In this document: in pieces, positions 16,142 to 25,090 of the stretch
Layout: the number at the start of each line of letters is the position of its first letter
How positions within the stretch are numbered: position 1 is the stretch's first letter
NCBI RefSeq assembly: GCF_002906575.1
Contig: NZ_CP026309.1
Location: 930,001 to 994,000, forward strand
Direction of reading: 5' to 3'
Origin: Salinigranum rubrum
GTDB taxonomy: Archaea; Halobacteriota; Halobacteria; Halobacteriales; Haloferacaceae
Length of the DNA stretch: 64,000 nucleotides
The notes under the pieces: generated by a model
What the model was told of the DNA's origin: nothing
Databases searched by the model: none
Seen by the model: only the letters and a program-made list of their open reading frames with translations
Program-made: the position numbers and the translations under genes

Positions 16142-18055
16142 ATGACGCTACTCACCGCGCTCGTCGACCGCTCGCGGGCGCTTTTGGGAACCGAGTCCGA
16201 GGTGGCGTGTTCGTGTGACGTCTCCTTCGAGACACCCGCCGGCACCCACACCACGCCCGACACCGAACTCCGCGTCGACGCGGACAACTGTCCCGGGGAA
16301 GGTGACCTGACCTCCTCACCCGACTGCCGAGCGACGGTGATCGGGGCGCTCACCGAACGCGACGCCGACGTCGTCCGCATCCGCGCCGGCGGCGTCGTTC
16401 GCACCTACGTCGACGACGCCTGTGCGTTTCTCGTCGCCGCGGGGCGGTTCGCCGAACGCGCCGCTCACCACGACGAGCGCCTCGCCGCGCGGGCGCTGTA
16501 CGACCCGCTCGGTGCCGCACACGAGGCGACCGGACGGGCCGGACCCGTCGCGCGACTCGCGGCCGAGACGGGCCTCGCACTGGGTGCCGAACGGGTCGCC
16601 GCGGAGGACGGGTACGGCTCCGTCCTTCGGGCGTTCGTCGCACCGACCGTCGCCCGATGTCGCGTCGACGTCGACCCGCCCGTCGGGGCGACGCTCCGTG
16701 ACGCCTGGGACCTCGATACCGGGGCGCGCGTCCGGCTGTACGACGCGACCGACGGGAGGCGGCGCTACCACCTGCTCCCGGCGTGGCACTCCCTCGACGG
16801 GGCGACGCTGGAAACCCTCGGCGCTGCGCGTCGTCTCCTCGCCACTGGCGCTGTCTCGGGCGGGCCTCGCGCTCCCCACCGGGCGGCCCGACGAGTCGCG
16901 GACGACGCCGACCCCGTCGACGAACTCGGCGCGCTCCTCGCGAGATACACCCGCGGCCACGGCGTGCTGGACGACCTCTTCTCGGACTCTCGGGTGACCG
17001 ACGTCTTCGTCACGAGCCCCGTCGACGAGAACCCCGTTCGCGTCGTCGTCGACGGCGCTCGTCTGGCGACGAACGTCCACCTCTCGCCCGAGGGCGCGGC
17101 GGCGCTCGCCTCGCGGTTCCGACGGGCATCGGGTCGAGCGTTCTCGCGGGCGACGCCGACGCTCGACGCGACGGTCGACACACAGACCGACCGCCGCATC
17201 AGACTCGCCGGTGTCGCTCCGCCCGCCAGCGACGGCCTCGGCTTCGCGTTCCGGGCGCACGACGAAACCGCGTGGACGCTCGCCCGCCTCGTCTCCCTCG
17301 GGACGCTCCCGGCCTCTGCGGCCGGGTTGCTCTCGGTCGCCGTCGAGCGCGGGGCGGCGACGCTCGTCGCCGGCCCACGCGGCGCGGGGAAGACGACAAC
17401 GCTCGGCGCGCTCCTCTGGGAACTCCCCACCACGACACGGGCGGTCGTCGTCGAGGACACGCCCGAACTCCCGGTCGCCGCGCTCCGCGAGCAGGACCGC
17501 GACGTTCAGTCGATACGGACCGGACTCGACGACGGGGCCGCGCTCTCGCCCGACGAGGCGCTCCGGGCGGCGTTGCGTCTCGGCGACGGTGCGCTCGCGG
17601 TCGGGGAGGTCCGCGGCGAGGAGGCGCAGGTCCTCTACGAAGCGATGCGCGTCGGTGCGGCCGACGGCGCGGTCCTCGGGACCGTCCACGGCGTCGGCGG
17701 CGACGGGGTAAAAGCGCGGATGGTGACGGACCTCTCCGTCTCGGAGCGGGCCTTCGGCGCGACCGACCTCGTGGTGACGCTCACCGCCGAGGCCGGCCGT
17801 CGTGTGACGCGCGTCGAGGAGGTCCGCACGACGGACGAAAGGGTCCACTTCGCCACGTTGTTCGACATCGAGGACGGGGACGACCGACTCCGGTCGACCG
17901 GCGTACTGGACCGCGGCGAGAGCGTCCTCCTCTCGGCGCTCGCGCTCCCGGGCGAGTCGTACGCGGACGTCCGCGCCCGGGTGTCCGAGCGCGGCGAGGC
18001 CATCGCATGCCACGCGGAGGCTGGGCTCACGGCCCCGGAGGAGCGGGGCTACTGA
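16142..18055 (+). CDS. Type II/IV secretion system ATPase (pilus assembly motor)
   Basis: A 637-aa VirB11/PilT/GspE-type ATPase. The first 60 residues carry a four-Cys segment (CSCDVSF...NCPGEGD...PDC). The N2-type domain includes DDLFSDSRVTDVFVTSP (about 280), then the RecA-like core with Walker A GPRGAGKTTT (about 410), an Asp/Glu box VVVEDTPELPV, Walker B-like LGDGALAVGEVRGEEA (about 480) and the His box GTVHGVGGDG. It powers assembly of a pilus or pseudopilus. It ends one base before the start of the membrane platform gene. The TATA-like TTCAAATA at about 16112 suggests its own promoter. Confidence 0.9.
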   Translation: MTLLTALVDRSRALLGTESEVACSCDVSFETPAGTHTTPDTELRVDADNCPGEGDLTSSPDCRATVIGALTERDADVVRIRAGGVVRTYVDDACAFLVAAGRFAERAAHHDERLAARALYDPLGAAHEATGRAGPVARLAAETGLALGAERVAAEDGYGSVLRAFVAPTVARCRVDVDPPVGATLRDAWDLDTGARVRLYDATDGRRRYHLLPAWHSLDGATLETLGAARRLLATGAVSGGPRAPHRAARRVADDADPVDELGALLARYTRGHGVLDDLFSDSRVTDVFVTSPVDENPVRVVVDGARLATNVHLSPEGAAALASRFRRASGRAFSRATPTLDATVDTQTDRRIRLAGVAPPASDGLGFAFRAHDETAWTLARLVSLGTLPASAAGLLSVAVERGAATLVAGPRGAGKTTTLGALLWELPTTTRAVVVEDTPELPVAALREQDRDVQSIRTGLDDGAALSPDEALRAALRLGDGALAVGEVRGEEAQVLYEAMRVGAADGAVLGTVHGVGGDGVKARMVTDLSVSERAFGATDLVVTLTAEAGRRVTRVEEVRTTDERVHFATLFDIEDGDDRLRSTGVLDRGESVLLSALALPGESYADVRARVSERGEAIACHAEAGLTAPEERGY

Positions 18056-18056
18056 G

Positions 18057-19768
18057 ATGACGTCGACGCTCGCGCACGTACTCATTGGACTCGCCGGCCC
18101 CTGGCCGGGGTCGGTCGACACCGACGAGTCGCTCGACCGGCAGTTGGCATTTCTCGACGCCCCCGTTCGGTCCGACGTGGTCGTCCGCGCCGGCTACACC
18201 GCCGGACTCTTCGCTGCCGTTCTCGCTGGTCTCGTGGGTGTCGCTCTCGGACTCTCCGTTCAGGCTGCCCTGCTCGTCGGTGCGGTCGGCGGAACGACCG
18301 TCGTCCACGCGGTTCACCGCGGACCGGCGGCGCTCGCCGCCGTCGAGCGGACGCGCGCGCTGTGTGCGGCGAGCGACCTCGTCGGTCGGGTCGTCCTCCA
18401 CGCGCGGCTCACCGCGGCCGTCGAACCGGCGGTCGGCTTCGCCGCGCGGACGGGGACGGGGCCGCTCGCGCGGAGCCTCGACGACCACGTCCGACGGGCG
18501 GCCGGGACGCCCGCGTCGGGGCTCGACAGCTTCGCCGCGGCCTGGCGGCCGTGGTTTCCGGCGCTCGAACGTGCCGCGGACCTCGTCACGACCGCCGTCG
18601 ACGCACCCGCGTCGGAGCGGGCCGAACTGCTCGACCACGCACGCTCGGTCGTCGTCAGGGCGACACGGGAGCGGATGGCGTCGTTCGCCGCCGACGTTCG
18701 TGGCCCCGCGACCGCCCTGTACGCGTTCGGCGTCCTGCTCCCGCTGGCGCTCGTCGGTATCCTCCCGGCCGCGGGCGTCGCCGGCGCGTCCGTCTCGCTC
18801 ACGGCGCTCGCGCTCGGCTACGACCTCCTCCTCCCCGCAGTGCTGCTCGGTGCCTCGGGGTGGCTCGTCGTCCGCCGACCGGTCACGTTCGCGACGCCGT
18901 CGGTGTCGCGGACGCATCCTGACGCGCAGGTCCCGTGGTGGCTCCCCGTTCTCGCGGGCCTCCTGACGGCCGGCCTCTCCTGGGCCGTCACGCTCGCAGT
19001 CGTCGGCGCGTGGGCGGCACCGGTGGTCGCCGCCGGCACGGGCGTCGGGGCCGCGCTCGTCGCCCGGTTCCGTCCGGCCGTCGCAGTCAGAGAGCGCGCC
19101 CGCGCCGTCGAAGCGGGGCTGCCGGAGGCGCTCTCGCTCGTCGGCCGGCACGTCCGCGACGGGACGTCCGTCGAGGCTGCCGTCCGGACGGTCGGCGAGG
19201 AACTGTCGACCGAGACCGGAGCGCTGTTCGCGGCGGCGTCGGGCGTCCAGCGTCGGCTCGGCGTCACGCTCTACGAGGCGTTTCTGGGCGAGTTCGGTGT
19301 GCTTTCGCATCTGCCGAGTCCGCGCACCCGCGCGGCCGCGACACTGCTCTCCGTGGCCGCGGTCGAGGGACGGCCCGCCGGCGAGACTGTCGTGACGATG
19401 GCGACGCAACTGCGCGAACTCGAACGCGCCGAACAGGCAGGGAAGCAGGAACTCGCGGCGGTGAGCGGGACGCTCGCCAACACCGCGGCCGTGTTCGGCC
19501 CGCTCGTCGGCGGCGCGACGGTTGCGCTCGCCGCGCGCATCGCGAGCGTCGAGACGGGCGCGGCTGTCGGCCCCGCCTTCGCCGTTCCGGGACTCGGACG
19601 GTCCTCGGGGTGTACGTCTTCGTCATGGCGGCGACGCTGACGGCGCTCGCGACGGGTCTCGAATCGGGTCTCGACCCGACACGCGTCGGCTACCGGGTCG
19701 GCATCGCGCTCGTCCTGGCGGGCGCGACCTTCCTCGTCGGCGTCGTCGCCGCCGGCCTCCTCGTCTGA
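18057..19768 (+). CDS. Type II secretion system F / TadC-like membrane platform protein, with a one-base frameshift
   Basis: The frame beginning at 18057 encodes a polytopic protein with two GspF-like halves, the second marked by ERARAVEAGLPEALSLVGRHVRDG and ERAEQAGKQELAAVSG. It should end in further membrane helices, but at about 19610 the frame degenerates (GRSSGCTSSSW) and stops at 19640. The missing end (VYVFVMAATLTALATGLESG to a TGA at 19766-19768) lies in the neighbouring frame. One extra G in the run at 19607-19610 restores a 570-aa protein of normal type. It is the inner-membrane partner of the preceding ATPase. A true mutation cannot be excluded. Confidence 0.85.
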
Positions 19769-19770
19769 GT

Positions 19771-19780
19771 CTTTTTATAC
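19771..19780 (+). promoter_or_regulatory. TATA box before the 19802 gene
   Basis: CTTTTTATAC lies 22-31 bases before the ATG at 19802 and just after the platform gene's stop. The four accessory genes downstream can therefore be transcribed separately from the ATPase-platform pair. Confidence 0.6.
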
Positions 19781-19801
19781 GGAGACGCGGCCAGAGCGCC
19801 C

Positions 19802-20293
19802 ATGTTCGACGCTCCAGTCGATGCGTGGTACGCGTGGCTCGGCCTCTCGGCCGCGGCACTCGTCGTTCTCGGCGTCGTCACGTCGCTCCCGACGGCACCG
19901 CCGCCGGACGCCTCGGACGTCGCCGGGACCGTCGACGCCGTCGCGACGACCGAGTACGACACGACGGTCAGCCGCGCGCTCGACGCGCAGACGATCCGAG
20001 TCGGCCCGCGACGCATCGGGCTCCGAAACGACGCCGGCACGACGCACGCGACCCTCGGCTATCGCGTCGTTTCTGTCACCCGGGACGCGAGGCTCGTCCG
20101 CGTGCTTCGGGGAGAGACCCCGGAGTCGGCGTTCGACTCCTCCGCGGCGTTCGGGCGGGCGGTGAGCGCCGCCCGCGCACGGGACCCCGCGTGGCGGCCC
20201 GCGGGCGACCACCTGGTCGTTCGCCACGTCTCGTGGGGCGGCGTCGACGTCACGCTCGTCGGGACGCTCGACGCGAGACCGGGGGGCGTCTGA
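19802..20293 (+). CDS. Single-pass membrane protein of the pilus-like cluster (DUF7283-like)
   Basis: A 163-aa protein with an N-terminal hydrophobic helix (residues 8-30, AWYAWLGLSAAALVVLGVVTS) and an extracellular-type domain of about 130 residues. The domain contains the strand RVGPRRIGLRNDAGTTHATLGYRVVSV and ends in a DVTLVGTLDAR strand. I recall the family as DUF7283; function unknown. The topology again resembles a minor pilin without a typical cleavage motif. It is first in a tight run of four genes, with three bases to the next start. Confidence 0.75.
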   Translation: MFDAPVDAWYAWLGLSAAALVVLGVVTSLPTAPPPDASDVAGTVDAVATTEYDTTVSRALDAQTIRVGPRRIGLRNDAGTTHATLGYRVVSVTRDARLVRVLRGETPESAFDSSAAFGRAVSAARARDPAWRPAGDHLVVRHVSWGGVDVTLVGTLDARPGGV

Positions 20294-20295
20294 GC

Positions 20296-20688
20296 GTGTT
20301 CGACCCCGCGCCCTCTCGCCGAGGACAGGTCGAACCGCTCGCGGCGCTGGCCGCCCTGTTCGCCGTCTGTGTCGGGCTGTCGACGTACGCGCTCGTCGTC
20401 GCCGACGCCGGCGTCTCGACCGACCGTGACGCTGCCGGCCCGGCGCTGGCTGCCGTCCACGACGAGGTCTCCGTTCGAGGCGTCGTCCATCCGGACCGCC
20501 TCGGGCGCGCACTCGACGCGCGGCCGCTCGGCTCCCGGCTCAACGTCTCGCTCACGACGGACGGGCGACAGTGGACGGTAGGGCCCGACGCCGCGGTACG
20601 CGGCGACCGGGCGTTCCGGCGCGTGAGCGTCCGCCTCGGGCCGGGACGCGTGCGCCACGGCCGGCTCCGGGCGGTGGTGTGGCGATGA
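20296..20688 (+). CDS. Prepilin-like protein of the pilus-like cluster (DUF7285-like)
   Basis: A 130-aa protein starting at GTG 20296. After a short charged leader comes Arg-Arg-Gly (residues 8-10) and then QVEPLAALAALFAVCVGLS, a hydrophobic helix. This is the layout of an archaeal class III prepilin processed after the Gly by the PibD/EppA peptidase (inference from the motif). The remaining 90 residues form a small Asp/Arg-rich domain with strands such as SRLNVSLTTDGRQWTVG. It resembles TadE-type pseudopilins. Its TGA overlaps the next ATG (ATGA). Confidence 0.75.
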   Translation: MFDPAPSRRGQVEPLAALAALFAVCVGLSTYALVVADAGVSTDRDAAGPALAAVHDEVSVRGVVHPDRLGRALDARPLGSRLNVSLTTDGRQWTVGPDAAVRGDRAFRRVSVRLGPGRVRHGRLRAVVWR

Positions 20689-21530
20689 GTCGCGACGAGC
20701 GGGGAATCAGCACCGTCGTCGACGTGTCGGTGTTTCTCCTCCTCGTGAGCGCCGCGGTGTTCTCGGTCGTGACCGCCCCTGCCGACCCCGTCGGCGCGAC
20801 GGTGACTCCCGAGCGCGACGAGGCCACGGTCGAGACGCTCGCGACGACCACCACCACTGTCGGATACGACCTCGGCGTCGACGACCGGACCGGCGAGCCG
20901 ATCGAGCGCGTCCGCCACGGGACGCTGGCCGAACTCCTCGCCGAGGCCGCCGTCGCGAACGCCTCGGTCGACGGGACGCCCACCTCGCCGTACGCCGCCG
21001 GCTTCGTCGACGCGGTCCGTGCGTCCGTCACGCCGCTGTTCGACGGCCGGACGCAGGTCGTCGCGACGTGGCGACCCCTCCCGGGGAGCGGCCTCGTCGG
21101 GGAGGTCCGCGTCGGTCCCACGCCGCCGGCCGGCGCGACGGTCCACGCTGCGACCCTGTCGGTCGACAGCGGGATGCCGGCCGCCCGCGACTCGGCGCTG
21201 GCTGCCTCGTCGGGCGGGTACGGACGCGTCGCGGACGTCGCCGCCCGCCGCACCGTCGACGGGTTGTTCCCGCCCCGCCGGACGCGGGTCGCGCTGCGCG
21301 GCGGCGCGGCAGACGCCGTCGTCGTCCGCGAGCGGTTCGCGTCGATGCGGTCGACGTACGGCTCGGAGACGACGTTCGACGCGGGCGTCGAGCCCGCAAC
21401 GACCGACCTCGCGGTGGCAGTCGCCGAACGAACCGAACGGTCCTTCGAGCGGCGGTTCGAGACGCCGCGGGCGGCGGCCGAGTCGGTTCGGACCGCCCGC
21501 GTGACCGTCGTCGTCAGGACGTGGTCCTGA
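20685..21530 (+). CDS. Prepilin-like protein of the pilus-like cluster (DUF7284-like)
   Basis: A 281-aa protein. The N terminus reads MSRDERG and then ISTVVDVSVFLLLVSAAVFS, a prepilin-like Arg-Gly site (residues 6-7) before a hydrophobic helix, reminiscent of haloarchaeal PilA signals. The ectodomain has a Thr-rich stretch (TLATTTTTVGYDLG), a strand-rich central part and a C-terminal helix plus strand (SVRTARVTVVVRTWS). I recall the family as DUF7284; function unknown. Both ends overlap the neighbouring genes by one to four bases. Confidence 0.75.
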   Translation: MSRDERGISTVVDVSVFLLLVSAAVFSVVTAPADPVGATVTPERDEATVETLATTTTTVGYDLGVDDRTGEPIERVRHGTLAELLAEAAVANASVDGTPTSPYAAGFVDAVRASVTPLFDGRTQVVATWRPLPGSGLVGEVRVGPTPPAGATVHAATLSVDSGMPAARDSALAASSGGYGRVADVAARRTVDGLFPPRRTRVALRGGAADAVVVRERFASMRSTYGSETTFDAGVEPATTDLAVAVAERTERSFERRFETPRAAAESVRTARVTVVVRTWS

Positions 21531-24500
21531 TGCGGCTGGCAGACGACACCCGCGGGCGGGTCCCGTTCGCGCTCATCGGCGTGTTGCTCCTCCTCGGGAG
21601 CACGACGTACGCGAGTACGCTCGCCACGGGGAATCCGAGAGTCGACCGGGACGCCGAGGTGGCGATGGACCGGGCGGCGGCGGCCTCCGAGACGGCGCTC
21701 CGGACCGCGGTTTCGCGCGCCGCTCGGGACGCCGCGCGAACGCCCGTCGTCGACCCGGCGGCCAACACCTGGGGCGACGTCGTGAACGACTCCCGGCCGT
21801 TCCGCGACAGCCTCCGGATCAGAATCTACGTCGCCGCACGCGAGAGTTTCGAGCGCGCTTCGTACTCCCGCGGTGACGTCGTCGCCGCCGCCTCGCTGCC
21901 GGCGACGCCGACGGCCGAAGCCCTCGACCGGGGACTCGACCGCGTTCGCGTCCGCAGCGTCGAGAACGGCACGTCGCTGGAGGTGCGCCTCAGCAACGTC
22001 TCGGTGGTCGCCCGAGAGCAGGGGACGGTAGTCGCTCGCGAGACGACGAACTGGACAGTCATCGTCGCGACGCCCGTCCTCGCGCTCCACGACCGCACAG
22101 TCGGATTCGAGGAGTCGCTGGCGCGTGGCCCGCTCGAAGGGCCCGGACTCGGACGGCGACTCACCGCCCGTCTCTACCCACTCGCCTGGGCGCGCGGCTA
22201 CGGGCAGTGGGGTGGCGCGCCCGTCAGCAACGTCGTCAGCACTCGCCACGTGGGCGTGGCGACGAACGGGGCCGTCCTCGAACTCCAGCAGGCGGCGTAC
22301 GGGCACGCGGACCCGACCGGCCGAGCGGCCCAGCGGACCGCGCTCGCTCGCTTCGCCCAGCAGGAGGCCCGCGCCGGATTGAGTACGCCCGGGACGAGTC
22401 TGGCGACGAGCGTCGCCCCGCCGCCGACGGTCGACCCCGACGACGCACCGAGACAGGTGCCGCGACTCGCGCGTTCGGACGCCCCGACGCCGGAGAAACG
22501 GGTCGACGTCGGCGTCAACGACACGGCCGACGGGGCGTACGCCGCGTTGCAGGAGGGCGATTCGGGTCCGTCGCTCGACGAGGTGCTCGAACGCGCCTAC
22601 CGGGTGAATCTCACCCTTCGAACGCAAGCGACGCTCGTCGAGACGGAGCCGTGGCCGCGGCCACGACCCCCGCGTCCCGACGTCACGCTCGTCAACGAGT
22701 CGGTCACGTCCCGCGCGACGGTCGAACCCGGGTCGGCGTCGCTGCCGGCGCGTCCGCCGAACGCGACCCGGTTCCGGGCCGAGACCCGGCACGTCGCGGT
22801 CAGCCACACCCTCCGGTGGACCTGGGCGCGAGGAAACACGACCTTCGAGTCGACGGCGACGGTGCGGGAGCGGTACGCCGTCGGCGTCGCCGTCGACGGC
22901 TCCCTCCCGGCGCTTCCCGGTACCCCCGACAGGCCGGTCGTTCCCGTCTTCGAGGAGGGCGGCGCTCTCGACGGTCCCAACCTCGGCGACGTTCCTTCAG
23001 AGGCCGACGGGTTCCTCGCGGACCGGGGCGGCGTCCGGAGCATCGCCGAGACGCGAGCGCTCGACGGCCCGGACGCGCTCGACCGGAACGGGACGGTCAC
23101 GGGTGACCGACCGGCGGACCTCCGCGAGTGGGTCACGGCGGACCTCCTCGCCCTCAACCGGGCGGTCCGAAACGCCTCGACGTCCGTCCGGATGGGCGAC
23201 GCCGCCACCGGGCGGGCGAACCCGTCGGCGAACCTCTCAGCACGGCTCGCCACTCGTCGAGACGCGCTCGTCGACGCCCCGACGCAGTACGACGGCGCCG
23301 CCGACCGTGCCCGCGTCGCCGTCCGGGCGGCGTACCTCGCGCGGGTCGACGCACGGCTCTCGGACCGCTCGGACGCGGCGGCGGGAGCGAACGACCGGCT
23401 CGAAAGCGTCCTGCGCGACCGGGGCGTCGACCTCGACGGCTGGGCGACGGAGGTCATGTCCACCCGCACCGACACGTCCCCCGACCCGTACTCCGTCGGC
23501 GGACCGCTCGGCGGCGAAGACGCGTTCGTCCCGCAGGGCGGCCCGCCGTACCTCGACGTTCAGGGCGTCGACCGCACCGACGCGGCGTGGAGCACGCGTC
23601 ACGGGACCGAGTACCCGCTGCGGACGCGGAACGTCAACGTGTTCACCGTCCCGTACGGCGACGCGGTCGACGCCGTGTTCGAGACGACCGAGACGGAGAC
23701 CGTCCGGCTTCACACCGCGGCCGTGACGCTCCGCGCCGCCGAACGAGCCGAGGAGTCGATGCCGGCGACTCGACGCGACGCCCTCGACGAGGGAGTCTCC
23801 CGGTCGCTCGACCACGTCGGTTCCCGGACGCGGGAGGTCCTCCGACGCGAGACGACGCTCTCGTACTCGGACGCGGACCGAGCCGTCGACGACGCCTTCG
23901 CGACGTGGAACCGGACCTCGGCGCGAGCGCTCGCGGTCACGAACGGTTCGTTCGTCCCGCGCGTGGTCAACGAGGCTGGCCTCGACGGACGGGAGGCCGC
24001 TCGGGTTCGGGTCCACCTCCGGGCCGCCGTGGCGAAGGCCCGAGACAGCGAGAAGACGCGCGTCGAGCGCGAGTACGTCGACGACGCGGCCAGCGCGGTC
24101 AGGGAGTTCTCGAAGGCGGCGGCCACCGAAGCGGTCGGGGCGGCCGTCGGAAACGGGACGGACCGACTCGCGAAGCGGACGAAGGGGAAGGCAGTGGTGC
24201 TCCCCGCGGGTCTCCCGCTCCTCCCGACGCCGACTAACTGGTACGCCACCGTGAACGTCTGGGACGTCCACGTTCGCGGGTACTACCCGCGCTTCGCCGT
24301 CCGAACGACGCGGGGCGGTCCCGGGAAGACGGTGACGTACGTCCGTGACGGCGGCTGTGCGACGCTGGACATCGACGAGGACGGCAGCGAGGAGAAACTC
24401 GGCTGTGCGTCGCGTGTCGACGTCTCGGTTCGTACCGTCGTCCTCGTCGCGGTCCCGCCCGGTAAGACGGGCGTCGGCGACACCGACGGTCAGGCCGTCG

Positions 24501-24589
24501 AGGACTCGCCCGGGTGGGACGAGCCGTACCCCTGGGAGGAGAACCCGGAGGAGCAGTACCGTCCCCCGGTCGGTCGACTCTCCCCCTGA
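21530..24589 (+). CDS. Giant prepilin-like surface protein of the pilus-like cluster (DUF7286-like)
   Basis: A 1019-aa protein, the largest in the window. The leader MRLADDTRG precedes a hydrophobic helix (VPFALIGVLLLLGSTTYAST), so the Arg8-Gly9 pair again looks like a prepilin cleavage site. The rest is a long extracellular-type region with many N-glycosylation sequons (NDS, NGT, NVS, NWT, NDT, NLT, NES and others) and alternating helical and strand-rich parts. Near the end NWYATVNVWDVHVRGYYPRF is well ordered, and the extreme C terminus is Pro/Glu-rich. It could be the tip adhesin or main surface subunit of the machine (inference). Its ATG shares one base with the previous stop. Confidence 0.75.
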   Translation: MRLADDTRGRVPFALIGVLLLLGSTTYASTLATGNPRVDRDAEVAMDRAAAASETALRTAVSRAARDAARTPVVDPAANTWGDVVNDSRPFRDSLRIRIYVAARESFERASYSRGDVVAAASLPATPTAEALDRGLDRVRVRSVENGTSLEVRLSNVSVVAREQGTVVARETTNWTVIVATPVLALHDRTVGFEESLARGPLEGPGLGRRLTARLYPLAWARGYGQWGGAPVSNVVSTRHVGVATNGAVLELQQAAYGHADPTGRAAQRTALARFAQQEARAGLSTPGTSLATSVAPPPTVDPDDAPRQVPRLARSDAPTPEKRVDVGVNDTADGAYAALQEGDSGPSLDEVLERAYRVNLTLRTQATLVETEPWPRPRPPRPDVTLVNESVTSRATVEPGSASLPARPPNATRFRAETRHVAVSHTLRWTWARGNTTFESTATVRERYAVGVAVDGSLPALPGTPDRPVVPVFEEGGALDGPNLGDVPSEADGFLADRGGVRSIAETRALDGPDALDRNGTVTGDRPADLREWVTADLLALNRAVRNASTSVRMGDAATGRANPSANLSARLATRRDALVDAPTQYDGAADRARVAVRAAYLARVDARLSDRSDAAAGANDRLESVLRDRGVDLDGWATEVMSTRTDTSPDPYSVGGPLGGEDAFVPQGGPPYLDVQGVDRTDAAWSTRHGTEYPLRTRNVNVFTVPYGDAVDAVFETTETETVRLHTAAVTLRAAERAEESMPATRRDALDEGVSRSLDHVGSRTREVLRRETTLSYSDADRAVDDAFATWNRTSARALAVTNGSFVPRVVNEAGLDGREAARVRVHLRAAVAKARDSEKTRVEREYVDDAASAVREFSKAAATEAVGAAVGNGTDRLAKRTKGKAVVLPAGLPLLPTPTNWYATVNVWDVHVRGYYPRFAVRTTRGGPGKTVTYVRDGGCATLDIDEDGSEEKLGCASRVDVSVRTVVLVAVPPGKTGVGDTDGQAVEDSPGWDEPYPWEENPEEQYRPPVGRLSP

Positions 24590-24653
24590 GCTACGGAGCG
24601 TTCCGGGACACCGAAGTGACAACCGTTTTCATCCCCCAGGTCCACACACCGGT

Positions 24654-25082
24654 ATGTTCTACGACGTGGTCGACGACCCGGCGTCACACGATGCGGGGGA
24701 ACTCCGCGCCGCGTACGAGCGGGCGCTCGCCGACGTCATCGACGAGCACGGCGCAGCGGCCGTCGCCGCCGAGTCCGGCGTCGACGCGGAGCGTCTCTCG
24801 GCGCTCGCCGCGGGCGAGGAGGCCGACCTCACCGTCGAAGAGGCGATGGCCGTCCTCGCCGTTGACGCGGACCTCGACGCCGAGACCATGACACTCGAAC
24901 TTCAGGACCGACTCCTCATGGGGATGACGACGGGCGTCCTCGACGTCGACACGCTCGCCGCGGAGACCGACCTCGACCTCTCGGGTCAGGAGGTCCAGCA
25001 GTCGCTCGAAGGGCGTCGGCAGACGACGCTCGCCGAACTCGCGGCCATCCACCGCGTCATCGCCGTCCGGAACGACCGCTGA
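24654..25082 (+). CDS. DUF5791 family protein
   Basis: A 142-aa acidic, mostly helical protein beginning MFYDVVDDP. The conserved core reads LRAAYERALADVIDEHG, then GVDAERLSALAAGEEADLTVEEAMAVLA (helix-turn-helix-like packing) and LLMGMTTGVLDVDTLA, typical of haloarchaeal DUF5791. Function unknown. The ATG at 24654 follows a TTTTCAT-rich patch about 27 bases upstream that may be its promoter, so it is probably separate from the pilus-like cluster. The next gene follows eight bases after its stop. Confidence 0.8.
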   Translation: MFYDVVDDPASHDAGELRAAYERALADVIDEHGAAAVAAESGVDAERLSALAAGEEADLTVEEAMAVLAVDADLDAETMTLELQDRLLMGMTTGVLDVDTLAAETDLDLSGQEVQQSLEGRRQTTLAELAAIHRVIAVRNDR

Positions 25083-25090
25083 GTACGACC

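Noticed and set aside
20552-22807. 751-codon minus-strand frame across the accessory pilus-like genes
   Set aside because: Low-complexity Arg/Ser content and no start context; the plus-strand genes overlap each other by one to four bases, as real operons do.
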